From: Aspidapion aeneum
Taxonomy: Eukaryota > Arthropoda > Insecta > Coleoptera > Brentidae
DNA: 64,000 nt
Direction: 5' to 3'
Assembly (NCBI GenBank): GCA_963576565.1
Contig: OY755046.1
Span: forward strand, 50,896,786 to 50,960,785
The notes below the pieces were generated by a model. It was not told where the DNA came from. It saw nothing but the letters and a program-made list of their open reading frames with translations, and made no database searches. Of this stretch, positions 33,968 through 45,566 are shown piece by piece; within the stretch, counting starts at the first letter, position 1; each line of letters opens with the position of its first letter. Position numbers and translations under genes: made by a program.

Positions 33968-34300
33968 CGATGGCCTAACTGCAATATCCCGTATCTGAAA
34001 AAATGAAACTTTACAGGGGAAGCGAAAAACAGTTTAGGTAACACATATAGGTTCGGTTAGGGTTATTGGGTATAAAAAAATTTATTTGCTATATAGCGAA
34101 AAACAGTTTAGGTAACACATATAGGTTCGGTTAGGGTTATTGGGTATAAAAAAATATATTTGCTATATTTGTCATTTCCCACGCATATAATGTCTTATAG
34201 TATTATACACTATGAAAGTAGGCAGCTCATTTGGCCTAAATCACAAATAATCTAAAAATGATCAAAATGTTAGATACGGGGTATTGCAGTTAGACCATCG
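33968..34300. mobile_element. 333-bp MITE with 30-bp termini and ATAG target duplication
   Basis: The termini CGATGGCCTAACTGCAATA and CGATGGTCTAACTGCAATA (inverted) continue into CCCGTATCT. ATAG flanks both sides (33964-33967, 34301-34304). The interior contains a near-perfect 74-bp tandem duplication (34021-34094 and 34095-34168), one mismatch, starting AGCGAAAAACAGTTTAGG. Confidence 0.8.
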
Positions 34301-34304
34301 ATAG

Positions 34305-34699
34305 GCTATTTACTTCGTGAGAGAAGAAAACTTTCATTGCCGCGCAAAGTCTTTTATAACAGATGTAATACCGCTGAAAGCCAGACGTCGACTGAATCAA
34401 GACTGAGTCTGAATCAAGGCGACGCGCGAAGGCTCGAGGCACAAAGTACATAGCGTTATATACTTTCTGTTCAAGGTCACCAATCGATCGATGGACAGCA
34501 TATTTTTACAGAGAAATACATCCTTCTTGGTAACACCGGCAACTTCCCGAGGGGAAACCCAATTTGATTTCAGAGTTTTGCGTGAAGACAAAAGCCTGTG
34601 ATCAAACCGGTTCGCCTCGCGCTCCGTAAGCTTCGGACCTCTGTACGTATTACTTACTCTATGGTATCACCTTTATAAATATGAAAAGTTCTTGATCTT
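34305..34699. other. Mixed-composition sequence, no recognised gene
   Basis: A GC-richer patch lies around 34370-34620. The minus frame at 34397-34591 has no recognisable domain. TATCACCTTTATAAATATG at 34665 also occurs at 35921. Confidence 0.35.
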
Positions 34700-35440
34700 T
34701 AGTCTTTCGCAATATACAGGGTGACCAAGCGAAAACGCACCAGAGGCCATTTCGGGTACTTAGACGGTAAAGAAAATTGTCTTAGATCAAAGCAAATTGC
34801 TTTGAAGTAAAATAATTTGTGCTTTCCTATTCACCAAGAAAATATTTTTTTGATATAGCATAAAAAATGTCTTGCCTCTTTATTTTAATGTGAAACAGAA
34901 ATTGTTTTATTATAAATTGGAACTGAATTAATTTAAGGTACGGTTTTCTCAGGAAGCAAAATATTACTTATATGAAGACAGTTTTCTTTGTTATAAAATG
35001 GAGTATACTGAAACAAAACAATTAAAGAAGAAAAATAAAGTCTCATTTCAAGATTAAACGCTGCGCTGAACTAAAAAGAAATATTTCAATTCAAAACAAA
35101 TTGTTTTAAGGTAATACAGTTTATTCAAGAATAGAACGTGTTTTCATTGTAGACAAAATTTTTTACCGTGAGGCGGCCACTAGACGGTCAATAATATTGC
35201 ACAATATTACGGATTGCGCAATATTATTGACCGTATAGGCTAAGCATTGAAGGTTGTACAATAATTGAGCAAAAGATTGAACAAGGTTAATTTTTATTGC
35301 GCAATGTTTTCTTATTGAGCCGTATAGAGTTAATATTGTGCAATATTTTTAGTCAACATTCTTTGTTCCAGGGTAGAACATGTTCGTGATTGTATTTTTG
35401 CCTTATTTTAAACCAATCTTTTTTTTTAAGTTTAAGCACC
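34700..35440 (+). repeat. Duplicated block, copy 1
   Basis: Segments here recur in the same order and orientation at 35920-36260: ATATACAGGGTG, GCGAAAACGYACCAGAGGCC, AAGCATTGAAGGTTG, TTGAGCAAAAGATTGAAC, CTTTGTTCCA and TTTAAGCACCAAC. Copy 1 has about 290 bp extra between the second and third segments. A palindrome of ATTGCRCAATATTATTG words sits at 35187-35236. Confidence 0.75.
35187..35236. repeat. 50-bp palindrome of CAATATTATTG words
   Basis: CGGTCAATAATATTGCACAA and TTGCGCAATATTATTGACCG form almost perfect inverted arms with a 10-bp centre (TATTACGGA). Confidence 0.85.
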
Positions 35441-35794
35441 AACACGATAGCTGCAGCGAAACCTTGGTCAGACATTTCGAACACGGAAGACTACATCGTG
35501 CCCTTAGTGCAACAACTAGATAACTTGAAATTGATAGTCTTGAGAAAAGCTCAATATGTCTTTTTATAAAATGTGTATTTTCTGACTTATCTATTTCTTG
35601 TCACTCTTAAAGTTTTTAAACATGTTTATCTGCTCGTACAAGATATCTAAGATGTTGCATTAAAAAGAGAAAATATGAAAAATAGGTCAGCTATAACTGG
35701 ATAACTCAAAATGTATAAATTTTGAGTTATCTAGTTGTTGCACTAGGAGGGCGTCATACGGTATGTGGGGTCCGAAAAAATTGAAGTTTATGAT

Positions 35795-35920
35795 AGATTA
35801 TTGCGATATCAGCTCTCTCTGCTGTGGCCGAATTTTGATTGAAGCTCTCTCCCGCTGACTGAGGCTTTTGAGGATATATTATAGAGCAATTTAAAAATGG
35901 AAACCGCAATAACATACATA
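35795..35920 (+). repeat. Second copy of the 128-bp repeat at 15945-16072
   Basis: About 93% identical and in the same orientation. It lies immediately left of block copy 2. Confidence 0.85.
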
Positions 35921-36410
35921 TCACCTTTATAAATATGAAAAGTCTCTTTAGTCTTTCGCAATATACAGGGTGGCCCAGCGAAAACGTACCAGAGGCCATT
36001 TCGAGTTTAAGCATTGAAGGTTGCACAATGATTGAGCAAAAGATTGAACGAGTTGACATTTTATTGCGCAATGTATTCTTATTGAGTCGCATAGAGTTAA
36101 TATTGTGCAATATTTTTTAGTCAATATTCTTTGTTCCAAGTAAGTGTATTTTTGCCTTATTTTAAACTAATCTTTTGACTAGCGACGTTTCCGTTTTTTA
36201 AGTTTAAGCACCAACGGGGTAGCTGCAGCGAAATCTTGGTCTGACATTTCGAAGACGGAAGAAGGTATGAGGGGTGGGAAAATATTGAAGCTGATGAGCT
36301 GTCAATAATCAATAATATTGCACAATAAATATTGATCGTTTGAGTGCAAGAGGTCATTCAATAATATTGCGCAAAAAAGATATTGTGCAATATTATTGTA
36401 GGGTTTGCCT
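35921..36410 (+). repeat. Duplicated block, copy 2, plus palindromic tail
   Basis: It repeats the segments listed for 34700-35440, but more compactly. After GGGGTAGCTGCAGCGAAATC it diverges. At 36305-36408 it carries inverted CAATAATATTGCACAATA and GATATTGTGCAATATTATTG words like those at 35187. Confidence 0.75.
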
Positions 36411-36739
36411 TAGACAAGCTTTTTTTAAAAAACCCTAGGCCATATCGGTTTTTTTTGCTAGAGGGATACTTTTTTAGGATCTTGAGATATTGCTAACTAT
36501 GTCCCCTGATTTTAGATAGTGAACATGGCCCAGTTAGTCGCCTTTTGTGTCAGGACATACCTATAGTGGCTATTTTTAAATCCTACTCCGGAATATACTT
36601 ATGTTATTTCAGTGGGTTCATGTACAGACCTCTAGGAATGGCCCCTAATGGATCCGCAAAATTTTTTAAACTAAGCTATACTTTTCAACTACCATTTTTA
36701 ATAACTTTGCAGTAAGCGTGGGCAAAAATGTCTTGGCAT
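36411..36739. other. Spacer, no recognised gene
   Basis: It contains CAGTTAGTCGCC at 36533, a word also found near 38427 (TTTAGTCGCC) that resembles a conserved SINE core in other animals. Too short to call. Confidence 0.35.
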
Positions 36740-37292
36740 AGTAGCAGCAGTAGTAGTAGTGGTGGGAAGATCATTCTTGGTCTAGTAGGCATACAGCGCG
36801 CCCTTTTCGCAAATCCCGATTTGTCCGTACACCATATACCAAATTGATGCACGTGCCCCTTAGGATGCAAGTTTTCTTTCTCTAAAAGCACTTAATTTTG
36901 CCTTTGTCGAGGGCAGGGATCTTTATACTGCGTAGGAAGTATACACAGTGAACCCACACTTCTACACACCTTTTGAAAGGTGGTCCTGCTACATGTTAGA
37001 CTTGCATCTATCTAACATTGCTATTGTCCCAGCAGAACTTGGTTATAGACGGTAGACTTTATTCCTTTCAGTCGTGGTCGTCGTGAGTTAACTGTTGGAG
37101 ATTTATGCTGGCGCCATCTTGGTACCGACTATATAGCACTTATGGCAGGCAGCAAGCTCCTTTATTTTTTTCCTGGTTCCCTGGTCGCACGCTAATTCGA
37201 TGTCGACTGTTGAACGCTGAATAGGAAGTGAGTGGCAGGGCTACCTTCTGCATGTGAAGCCGACGACCATACCACGGCACTACCCTGCCGCC
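36740..37292 (-). mobile_element. tRNA-derived SINE, family A, copy 2
   Basis: Reverse complement of the SINE at 6564-7190. The head GGCGGCAGGGTAGTGCCGTG is at 37273-37292 and the ACT-rich tail at 36740-36765. The B-box region is altered in this copy, so it is probably transcriptionally dead. Confidence 0.75.
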
Positions 37293-39392
37293 TCTTGTAG
37301 GCATAGGTGCAAGGTTTATCCTGCCGTGGAAGAAGGATACCACTATCTGAACGTAATCAACAATCTGCTATCTATCTTCGCTACTTTTCTTCAGCTACTA
37401 CTGACTTTCAGAAGTGAGAAAAACGTGGTCTAAAGCAAATACTCTTTCCACGGTCACTTACGAATAAGTCGCGACGAATCTCTCGTATACCATTGGTTGG
37501 AAAGAAATCCGTATCACTGGTGTCTCTTTCCAATCAGTAGTAGACGGTAGATTCGCCGCAACTTAGTCGAAAGCGACCTGGGAGGAAACCCTATTTTAAG
37601 TAAATAAATGTATAAATAAAGCTTAAAAATCTTGTAAAGTGTCTAATTCTTTGTTCTCGGTTACATACTTAACAAAATCCAAAACCCCGTTTGTAAATTT
37701 ATCTCATAAACTAAATTTTCTATTTTCTTTCCTTTAGCTGCAATCTCGTTTCAGCGTTTATATTTCCGTGGCGTGCAATTTTCAAAAAATTTTAATCCAT
37801 TTACCCCGCGCTTTTTTAAATTACCTCTGCTGCAACCAAAATGCAGCTCTCAGAGAAATCTAGTCACTACATCTGACAATAAACAGAATCTGCGTGTCTT
37901 AAGGTCAATTCAGCCATGAGTGAATGTATGAATGTGCGGTCGTGGTGGTTCATTCAGCACCCTTAAAGGATCTAACCTGGCCATTAAGAACTCCTTTCTG
38001 GGCCCGTTGTGCACCACGTAACTACTGTGTTTGACTCAGATAATAATTTAAATAGGTACTATCTAGTAAATAGAACCCAGTAGATTTCAAATTATATTTT
38101 AGGCCAGAAACTTAGTCATCATGATATACCATATAATGCTATGATTGTAGTTTTAGACCACTGGTGGGTCATAAACCTTTTGACATAATCAACAACCGCA
38201 CTAGTTGCTAGCTCCAAATAGGCACTCCATATATCCTGTCTCATGTAGTGATTTCCTGAACGACCAGATCATTGAATCCATTCAGAGAATCACCAGATTA
38301 ACCACCCCCTTTAACATAGATGTTATCTGGTGTTATCGCAAAGATTAAAAAAAAAATTGTTAACATACTGGTCAAAGCTCGTCTGTTACCAGACTACCCA
38401 TTTACCCATAGTTCGGGGCCCATTTAGTCGCCTCCCACGACAGGGGTTACCTTGGTGCTATTCTATTCTCCGGACACCATACGGACCAGGACCAATTCAG
38501 CCATACCAATTTCATTAAATTAACTTAATTTAACCTATCCCACGTCAAATAAAACTAACTCAAGGATAAATTTTGTTTATTTTTAAAAAATTTTCGTCGT
38601 TTTCACTTGTATTTTCTTTAAAGATTATACTTCATGCCTTTAGGAACCTTCTTAAGCAAAAAATGAACACTATTTGCATAAAAGATTTTCTTAAGTTAGT
38701 CTAATTTGTTAAGTTAATCTAATGTAATTTGTGAGGCTGAACTGACCTTAACCTCCATCCAATTACTTGTGATTTAATTTTGTTAACAATATTGACGACT
38801 CTCATAACAAAATACTCAACTGAGGTCAATCCAGTTATCAAGGAAGAATAAAATTAATGGGATCCTATTTTTTTTTAAGAAACTAAACCGTGCACACTCG
38901 AATTCCGCCATTTAACAAAAATTTCTGCTGAAATAATTGAAATGTATTGTAACGGGCGTAAATTAAAACATCAATGCTCCACGCACAAAAACAATCCGAG
39001 TAATACGACTAACTGATGGCCTGGCATTAAATTTTTCCTATTTAAACAACGCTAAAATGTCCAACATTGGCCCAATCTCTGTCGCTTATATAGACTGCAG
39101 ATAAAATCTATCTCTATTCAAATGAGCCAACAGAAAAGTGACCCATAATCATTGAGGAGCGTGTTCTACGCTGCTTTGGGTTTTAGCGGTCCATTCATAG
39201 AGTCGCGTCGAGTGTGATTCATACAAATGCACAGTGTTACCAAAATTCATGTAATTTTTGGAAATGAAAAAGACGCGTATTTTTTTTAAATGGTGATAAA
39301 ACATAGGTAAAAAAAATGAAGGACAACCCTATTATTAGGTAATGACCCTGGCTTACCATAAAATTCCTATTTTCTTCACTTCGTATACAAAA
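37293..39392. other. 2.1 kb without a recognised gene
   Basis: A small stem (TTGGAAAGAAATCC / CTCTTTCCAA, 37498-37541) is flanked by CGACGAATCT / AGATTCGCCG, probably a small foldback. GGGGCCCATTTAGTCGCC at 38417 echoes an animal SINE core word. Composition is more balanced than elsewhere, but I find no convincing exon. Confidence 0.4.
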
Positions 39393-39478
39393 CTCACTTG
39401 TTATGGATAGTCGCCTCATGGTGGGGTGGCACGTAGGTGTCATTGAAACTTTGACTGCCATTTGGAGCGCGTAATTCA
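39393..39478 (-). CDS. Candidate host-gene exon, minus strand
   Basis: Read on the minus strand, the frame ELRAPNGSQSFNDTY, then VPPHHEATIHN ends at AA|GTGAGT, a perfect donor (39392 downward). The peptide is much more protein-like than the AT-rich sequence before it. The 5' boundary is unclear: the frame continues upstream to an ATG at 39661-39663 through a Phe/Lys-rich stretch, and no good acceptor AG lies close by. It may be a first coding exon. I do not recognise the protein. Confidence 0.3.
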
Positions 39479-39663
39479 AATATTAAATTTAACAAAAATA
39501 CAAAAGTGTTGACTCTTTTTTTATTAAACTTTAACAACAATTGTAAAAAGAAAAATGATAAAAAAAATAATACACAATATTCTTTTGGAAAATATATTTT
39601 CCAGTTCCAAACAACGTGTTTTTGCAGAAACATAGGGTAGTATCCTGGCACACGAACCACCAC

Positions 39664-41683
39664 TGATGTAACTCAGAACTTGTAGTTAAAGTTTGTCGAA
39701 ATAGTTATGATGTACACTGTATCGAAAAACTAAAGTTTAACTGTAAGACGTAGTGACTCTAGCTAATTCTCCAAACAGTGTGGGGTACTTTATCTAATTT
39801 GAGCCCCCGAATTTACCACATGCTTTTAGACCGCTAGTAAATTACGTTGTTGTTTAGGAAAAGCAGCCTTGTTGTGTTTATTTAAATTTTTCGACTCGTT
39901 TCCATATAAAAAGTGGGAAACAAGATTTTCCTTAGAGCTCATATAGAATGCTGCTTAAAAATAAAATTCACAAAAATATTACGTATTTTAGTTTAAGGTT
40001 GCGTTGGAATAAAAACTGTAGACACGCAGATGAATAACTGTTTTCACACCCATAACTTTTTAACAGTAATCATAACAACTGGGCTAGTTTATGACATCTT
40101 GAAGAGGTTAGCAGTACTACCTCAAAATCAGGTGAAAGTCAACTGCCCATCGGATCTCACTCGTTTTCCGCATCTCTATCGGTTCGGTTCTATCCTCGGG
40201 GCTATCAAAACGGACAGGTCACGTACTACGACTTACTTGACATCACAGACGTAAGGCGGATTTTTTTTTGATGGTCTCGTCGGTCACAGCTGATATTCTT
40301 TAAAAAACTAAATGACGTCGCACAAATCACTTGGGCGTTGGGCTTCGGTGGATTGCAAGACTCACGTATTATGTTATAGACAAGATCCTCCTATACAAAT
40401 ACAATTTTGATCTAAAGTTTGCAATTTGACAATGTTGTGATATTAAAAACAAGCCAATATGTCAAATAATTTCGATGATAGTTTTTGGCAAATTGTTAGA
40501 CCAACAACAAGACCAATTTTAGGGTTGCTAATAGTAAAGCATTTTTTAAATAAGTGACCTTTATTATGTGTGTAATTCCCAGGGGTAACGGGCATTACAT
40601 TTCAACAATTATTTATTAACTAAAAAGAAATTGCCGTAATGTCTTGACATTTATTTTTATTATGAAAACAATGTCAAATTACAAACTTTGAATTGAAATT
40701 CCAAAGTTCTTGAAGCCCGTTGGATGATTTGTCCCATTTAAACGTTGTATGGGGGGGGATCTCGTCTATAATATACATACGTAAGTCTTAAGCATTCCGC
40801 TGAAGCCCAACGCCTATGTTATTAAATTTGTGCGACATCATTTGGAATGCCGGTAGTATGAGTTTATTATTTTTTTGGAAATCAATCCATTTTGAAATTG
40901 TTTCTAATATATTCTTTACATTTTTCTTCAATGTATAGAAATCCTTAATTTTTCTGAGTTGCTTTATTAGCTTGCACATAAATAAAATTTAAAGCCGAGA
41001 CGAATGTGTTTGTCTCTGTATTGAAAGTAATTGGCTCACCTACACGTATTTGCTTATATATCAAATCATCGGTACCCTTTTGAAAGTGAAAATAGTGTTA
41101 TTTACATATTACATTTACATCAAAAAATATTTTATCTTTAGTGTTAATGTGTTTTAAAATAATTAACACTAATTATTTTTTACTTTAAATGAAGTTTATT
41201 ATAAAAAATCATTAACAATCTAAAAAGTTTGACAATACAAACAAATAACAACGGCCCTGACAAAATCTAAACCTTGTCAAATCTAACAGTGACGTGCCCA
41301 CAAAAACAGCTGATTTTTTCAGGGTCGTGGCCTGTATTTTTTTGTTGGCCTTGGCCCGCGAAAAAAAGTTGTCTTGACAATTATGGAATCCACTATTTCT
41401 TCCAGTATTTTGACGTAATAGCTGTTGCGGCTTGTGTAGCTATTTTGTCTTACGCTGATGCGATCATAGATTACGTTCGGGTACGTTCGTGTCATGGTGT
41501 AAGAATTTTTTTTAAATATTGCGAATAAACTTTGAGTTTGTGTTAATTTCCCAAAAGTAAAACTAACTAAATTACAACTTTTTTGTTTTGAACAACAGTA
41601 CTCTGCACATTAAGTTGCAACGATGATAGCAGTACCAGAGAACATATAGTTATTTCTTCGATGGCAGTACTTTTAATCTAATA
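39664..41683. other. 2 kb without a recognised gene
   Basis: The frames at 40030, 40788 and 41274 lack domains and splice context. A G-run is present at 40751. Confidence 0.4.
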
Positions 41684-41836
41684 CAGTCGAACCTCTCTAA
41701 CTCGAACCTTTTAAGCGGTCCCTGCACTTTTTACATGTATTTTAACCTATGTAACTCGAGTTTCTATAACTCGAACTCTCCATAACTCGAACTGTTTTGG
41801 TTGTCCTTTCAGGTTCGAGTTATAGAGGTTCGACTG
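41684..41836. mobile_element. pogo/Tigger-type MITE, copy 1
   Basis: The termini CAGTCGAACCTCTCTAACTC and GAGTTATAGAGGTTCGACTG are inverted, with TA duplicated on both sides (41682-41683, 41837-41838). Repeated AACTCGAA words fill the 153 bp. TA targets and CAGTCGAACC ends are typical of pogo-group Tc1/mariner MITEs. Confidence 0.9.
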
Positions 41837-42289
41837 TATCTGTAATATTTTTGACAGTCAATTTAATTCGTTTGTCCTTTTTGATCTTAAACAGTATTCA
41901 GTGTTTCATTTTCCTGAACCATTAGTGCTTAAAATTTAGTTTTGTTCATTTCAAAGGATTTATTTTTTTTATTCTGCAGCTTTAAACTAATTGAATTCAA
42001 ATTTAAAGACGATTTGGCCCGACACGGGGTCTTCGTCAGTGTTCCGTGACCAACAAATAAAACAGAGCCCCCTCGATTCCCACCGCCCACCCGCGCCTTC
42101 GACCCCCATTTCCCCAAAGTCATTTGAAGGCCAAAGATAAATAGAATAGTTGGCCGGAACAAGTAGACAGTCAGGAAAACAAAAGAAAAATTATTTAGTT
42201 ACAGTAAGACCTAATTAGGATTAAGACTATTTTTTAAATAAAAAAATTATAGACAGCGTGGTACTAAATCTTTGACATCATAAAAAGTA
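41837..42289. other. Spacer with a GC-richer patch
   Basis: 42005-42135 is C/G-rich (CCGCCCACCCGCGCCTTCG). The minus frame at 41929-42162 crosses it but has no recognised domain. Confidence 0.35.
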
Positions 42290-43320
42290 ATGCGACTTTA
42301 TACTATGTCGGTTTAGAACGTTGTCCGACGCCTATTCTCCCCCTCCTTCGATCCTGACAATCGTCTTCTGTCAGGTTTTTTTGACTCATTGATATTTGGA
42401 TTGATTGTTGCCATTCTAGTTTAGGAAGCCGTCATTTCTGCGCCCTATTGGTTGCCATTCTAGGACCAGCTTTGGTAATTTTTCGTTCTTTATCCTTGTA
42501 CATCGCAGAACCATATCAGTTATCTTTTAGTAATGTCATCCGTTATGCTTCCCTCGATTCTCATTCTTTCTTTTATGATCTCATTTCTTATATGATCTGT
42601 TCTAGATATTCTCATTAATCTTCTTATTGCATCAATTTCAACACTTTCTATTTTTGTATTGTATTTTTCTGGTACGCTACAATTGTAGAGTGGCTAGGCT
42701 AAATGATCTAAGTGCCAAAATATACAAATTTTAGATTTTCCACCCAAAATGATGTATGTGTCAAGGTCAATACGGGGCTATAAGATCTAAGTGCAATTTC
42801 CCCACCTTATGCTCTAACAAACATGTTTAAAATCACATCATCGGTAAGTCCGCGTGCATGTATTGTACAGTTTTTTTAGTTTCCCACAAAAAAGCTTTTT
42901 GGCACTTAGCTTTTTCACTCTACAATTCTCTATTCCATAAAACAGCGTGGTTTTCACCATTGTTTTATATATGTTAAATATTACATTCCTTTTTATCCCT
43001 CTGCTCCATAAAATACTGTTAAGACATCTAATAACCTTTTTTTGTTTTTACTATTTTTTTTCCAGTTCTTTACAGTCTTTACCTGCCTTATCAAATGTGA
43101 CACCCAAGTATATATACTCATTGCATCGACATATTGTTTGTCCATTGTCTAGTTCCAACTCACTTGATTCGTTTCCAATACACTTTTGTTATTCTTCCGT
43201 TAACTTTCTCATTTATCATAAGCCACAATTACTTGGTCGTCAGCAAACTGTAGTATGTATATGGTAAATCGGTCGTTAAGTTGTATTCGGATGCCATGTA
43301 CTTTACGTTTTGTTAGAGCT
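42290..43320 (-). mobile_element. Decayed RTE-like LINE fragment (family A), copy 2
   Basis: On the minus strand the 3' end is GACAACGTTCTAAACCGACA (about 42310), preceded by the shared tract CAATGAGTCAAAAAAACC. The FADDQV RT motif is readable near 43225-43250 (in the frame YILQFADDQVIVAYDK). All frames are broken. The copy is interrupted by a 237-bp insertion at 42686-42922. Confidence 0.75.
42686..42922. mobile_element. MITE nested inside the LINE copy
   Basis: The inverted ends TAGAGTGGCTAG and TAAGTGCCAAAA (left) are mirrored by TTTTTGGCACTTAGC and CACTCTA (right). CAATT flanks both sides. The sister LINE at about 4335-4365 (TACGCGACAAGTATCTATTC) shows the uninterrupted site, so this is an insertion, not a LINE segment. 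Confidence 0.8.
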
Positions 43321-43324
43321 ACCA

Positions 43325-43327
<3 letters not shown>

Positions 43328-43369
<42 letters not shown>
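43328..43369. repeat. (AT)n microsatellite
   Basis: About 20 AT units at the 5' side of the LINE copy, serving as the TA target of the adjoining MITE. Confidence 0.95.
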
Positions 43370-43372
<3 letters not shown>

Positions 43373-43554
43373 TCGAACCTCTATAACTCGAACCTGAAGG
43401 GACCACCAAAACAGTTCGAGTTATGGAGAGTTCGAGTTATAGAAACTCAAGTTACATAGGTTAAAATACATGTAAAAAGTGCAGGGACCGCTTAAAAGGT
43501 TCGAGTTATAGAGGGGTTCGAGTTATAGAGGTTCGAGTTAGAGAGGTTCGACTG
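43370..43554. mobile_element. pogo/Tigger-type MITE, copy 2
   Basis: Same ends as 41684-41836 (CAGTCGAACCTCTATAACTC and GAGAGGTTCGACTG) with TA on both sides. It has an extra internal GTTCGAGTTATAGAGG unit, and its inner half runs in the opposite direction to copy 1. Confidence 0.9.
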
Positions 43555-43635
43555 TATTTTAAAATTGTGTTGCTATAGAAATAGGATCCAACACATCAAA
43601 CATATGCTGCAGTGAATTTAAGGTTTTCAGCGATA

Positions 43636-44454
43636 TACGAGGTCTTTAAATAAAATTATAAGACTGGTGTAAAAAATCTAGTTTATTTAAATACTAATAC
43701 AACTTAATGATGTTCCCCATCCATATAGTCCCCTTTTCTATCGACGCATTGTCAAAAGAGAGGCTGTAAAGAAGTCTTGCCGTGTTTTCCTTGACATGTT
43801 CTAATATTTTAAAACAGGTTCGCAAGAAGTCGCAAGGCCAAGTCTGATGAATATGGTGGGTGGTTAACGACAGGGATTTTCTAATTAGCTAAAAACTGCT
43901 TAATGGATAGAGCATTGTGTTGTCCTGGTAGAGCAGCCACGCGTTGTTCTTCCACAAATCTGGACTTTTTTCCTTGTAAGTTCCCTTAGCTACATCAATA
44001 CTTCTAAATATAAATGTTGGTTAACTGTTTGACCCTCACGCACATTTCAATAAGAATAACACCCCTAATATCAAATAGAAAAACAATGAGCATGGTTGTT
44101 TTGATGTGTTGGAGCGCCCTTCTCGTTCATTATCTTTAACTTCTGCACGACCTTCGAAAAAGCTTCTATGCCACATTGCATGAGACATACACTGCTCCCC
44201 GTAGACATCCTTTAGCACTCAAAAGCATTCATTAGCCGTTTTTTTGAGTTTTAATTTAAATTAATACATTACTTAATTTTTTTGTTTGTCGTTATTCCGC
44301 CAAATGAGCTATGCACGATCCGCTTCGAACCACTGGGTAAGTCAAACTAGCAGTCAAACTATATCAAGGTGAATAACTCCAACCGCCCGAGGAGATTTAA
44401 AACCTGTTAGTACGAGGGTCAAAAATCTTAAAATTTACTTGTCACACCTCGTAT
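43636..44454 (-). pseudogene. Decayed mariner transposon with transposase remnant
   Basis: The termini are inverted: TATACGAGGTCTTTAAATAA on the left and TTTACTTGTCACACCTCGTA on the right, with TA at the edges. The minus strand from about 44220 encodes VYGEQCMSHAMWHRSFFEGR, then a KDNEREGRSNTSK segment, the helix-turn-helix and linker region of mariner transposases (family: YG---LS---F-W---F--GR---D--R-GRPSTSK). Further on, RELTRKKSPDLWKNN and a degraded catalytic-domain block are readable. At about 820 bp it has lost roughly a third of a typical 1.3-kb mariner and has several frame breaks. Confidence 0.8.
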
Positions 44455-45139
44455 ACCAGCCATCCATTTTCCAGCTGACCATCTACCTTGAATTGCAACC
44501 GATTTATCTTTCGTGCTGTAGTGCTCGAGGGCCAAGCCCTAGGCATTAACTAATGGAAAGGTGCGGCCCCATCATAGCCGACTGCGACGACGATGGCGAT
44601 GGGCAGTCGAATCGTCAGGGAGTGCCCCAGGGGTGCGCCCCGCAACGCGACCGACCTACTGTCAAACAAAAAACACGGGGCGTTAGATACACACGACATC
44701 AATTTGGAAGGTTATGCAAACTTAATTTTAGATTGATATATTATTACAGTGGTATACGCAGAAATGGATCCTGAGGGGATGCGCGAATTGATACATTTTA
44801 GTCTTAAATTTTTGGGGTCAATATTCAATGACACTGGGGGTAAGACTTTGCCCATTTCCTCGGTACTCCACTGATTCAGCATTGGGTATTGAGGGTGTAA
44901 TTGGAATGATGCACCAAATTAGTAGTAGCAAAGGTCAAAAGAGAAAAAAAGTCCTATTACATTTTACACCAAACCTCATTGTTTTTAAATACAGGGTGTC
45001 AAAATTAACATTCTTTTCGATTTTTTCTTATAACATCCTTAAAAATTACAACAGACAATCGCATATTTTTGAAGTTTTGCATTACAAAACGGGTTATATT
45101 AGTGTTATCAAATTATTTAAATAAATGAATCTATGACGG
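44455..45139. other. Spacer with a GC-rich island
   Basis: 44525-44690 is GC-rich. In one frame it reads RQGVPQGCAP, reminiscent of an RT block (GVPQG), but no neighbouring RT motif supports it. CAGGGTGTCAAAATTAAC at 44993 is another terminal word of the CAGGGTG repeats. Confidence 0.35.
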
Positions 45140-45566
45140 ATCTTCCTACCAAAATTAGCACACGCCAAGTACACTTCACGCTATCTCAGCCTTGAAAACA
45201 GTTTTTAGAAATATCTCAGAAACGAAAGCTTCTACGTAATATAAATTATTGAGAAAAATATGTTCTACTATTTTTCCAAAACTGCAAGTTAGCATATTTT
45301 CAAATTTTAAACTGTAAAAAACTGTCATTAGCATAATAGTAATTGACCAAAATCTAATCAGCTCGTTACAGTGTCGCAAACTATTTTACTTGAAAATTTC
45401 GTAAAAATCGGGTCAGCGGTTTAGGATATATCGGACAAACATACAGACCGACACACACGCAAACGGACAGACGTCACGACGGCGACGATATTGCTAAAAT
45501 AGGTCAAAATACACCCAAATAACACATTTTCGGCGTTATCTTCATTGCTGCGCGGGCTAGGAAGGT
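45140..45566 (-). repeat. CCTTCCTAG-ended repeat, copy 3
   Basis: Reverse complement of the family at 1806-2263. It ends CGCGGGCTAGGAAGG (its 5' end) and contains AAAATCGGGTCAGCGGTTTA and TTTTGACAATT-type blocks. Confidence 0.75.

Noticed and set aside
36531..38480. TAGTCGCC words at 36535 and 38427 resembling a conserved animal SINE core
   Set aside because: The match is short, and no tRNA head or tail is attached at either site.
44525..44690. GC-rich island reading RQGVPQGCAP, like an RT block
   Set aside because: Only one motif, no neighbouring RT motifs, and no intact frame.
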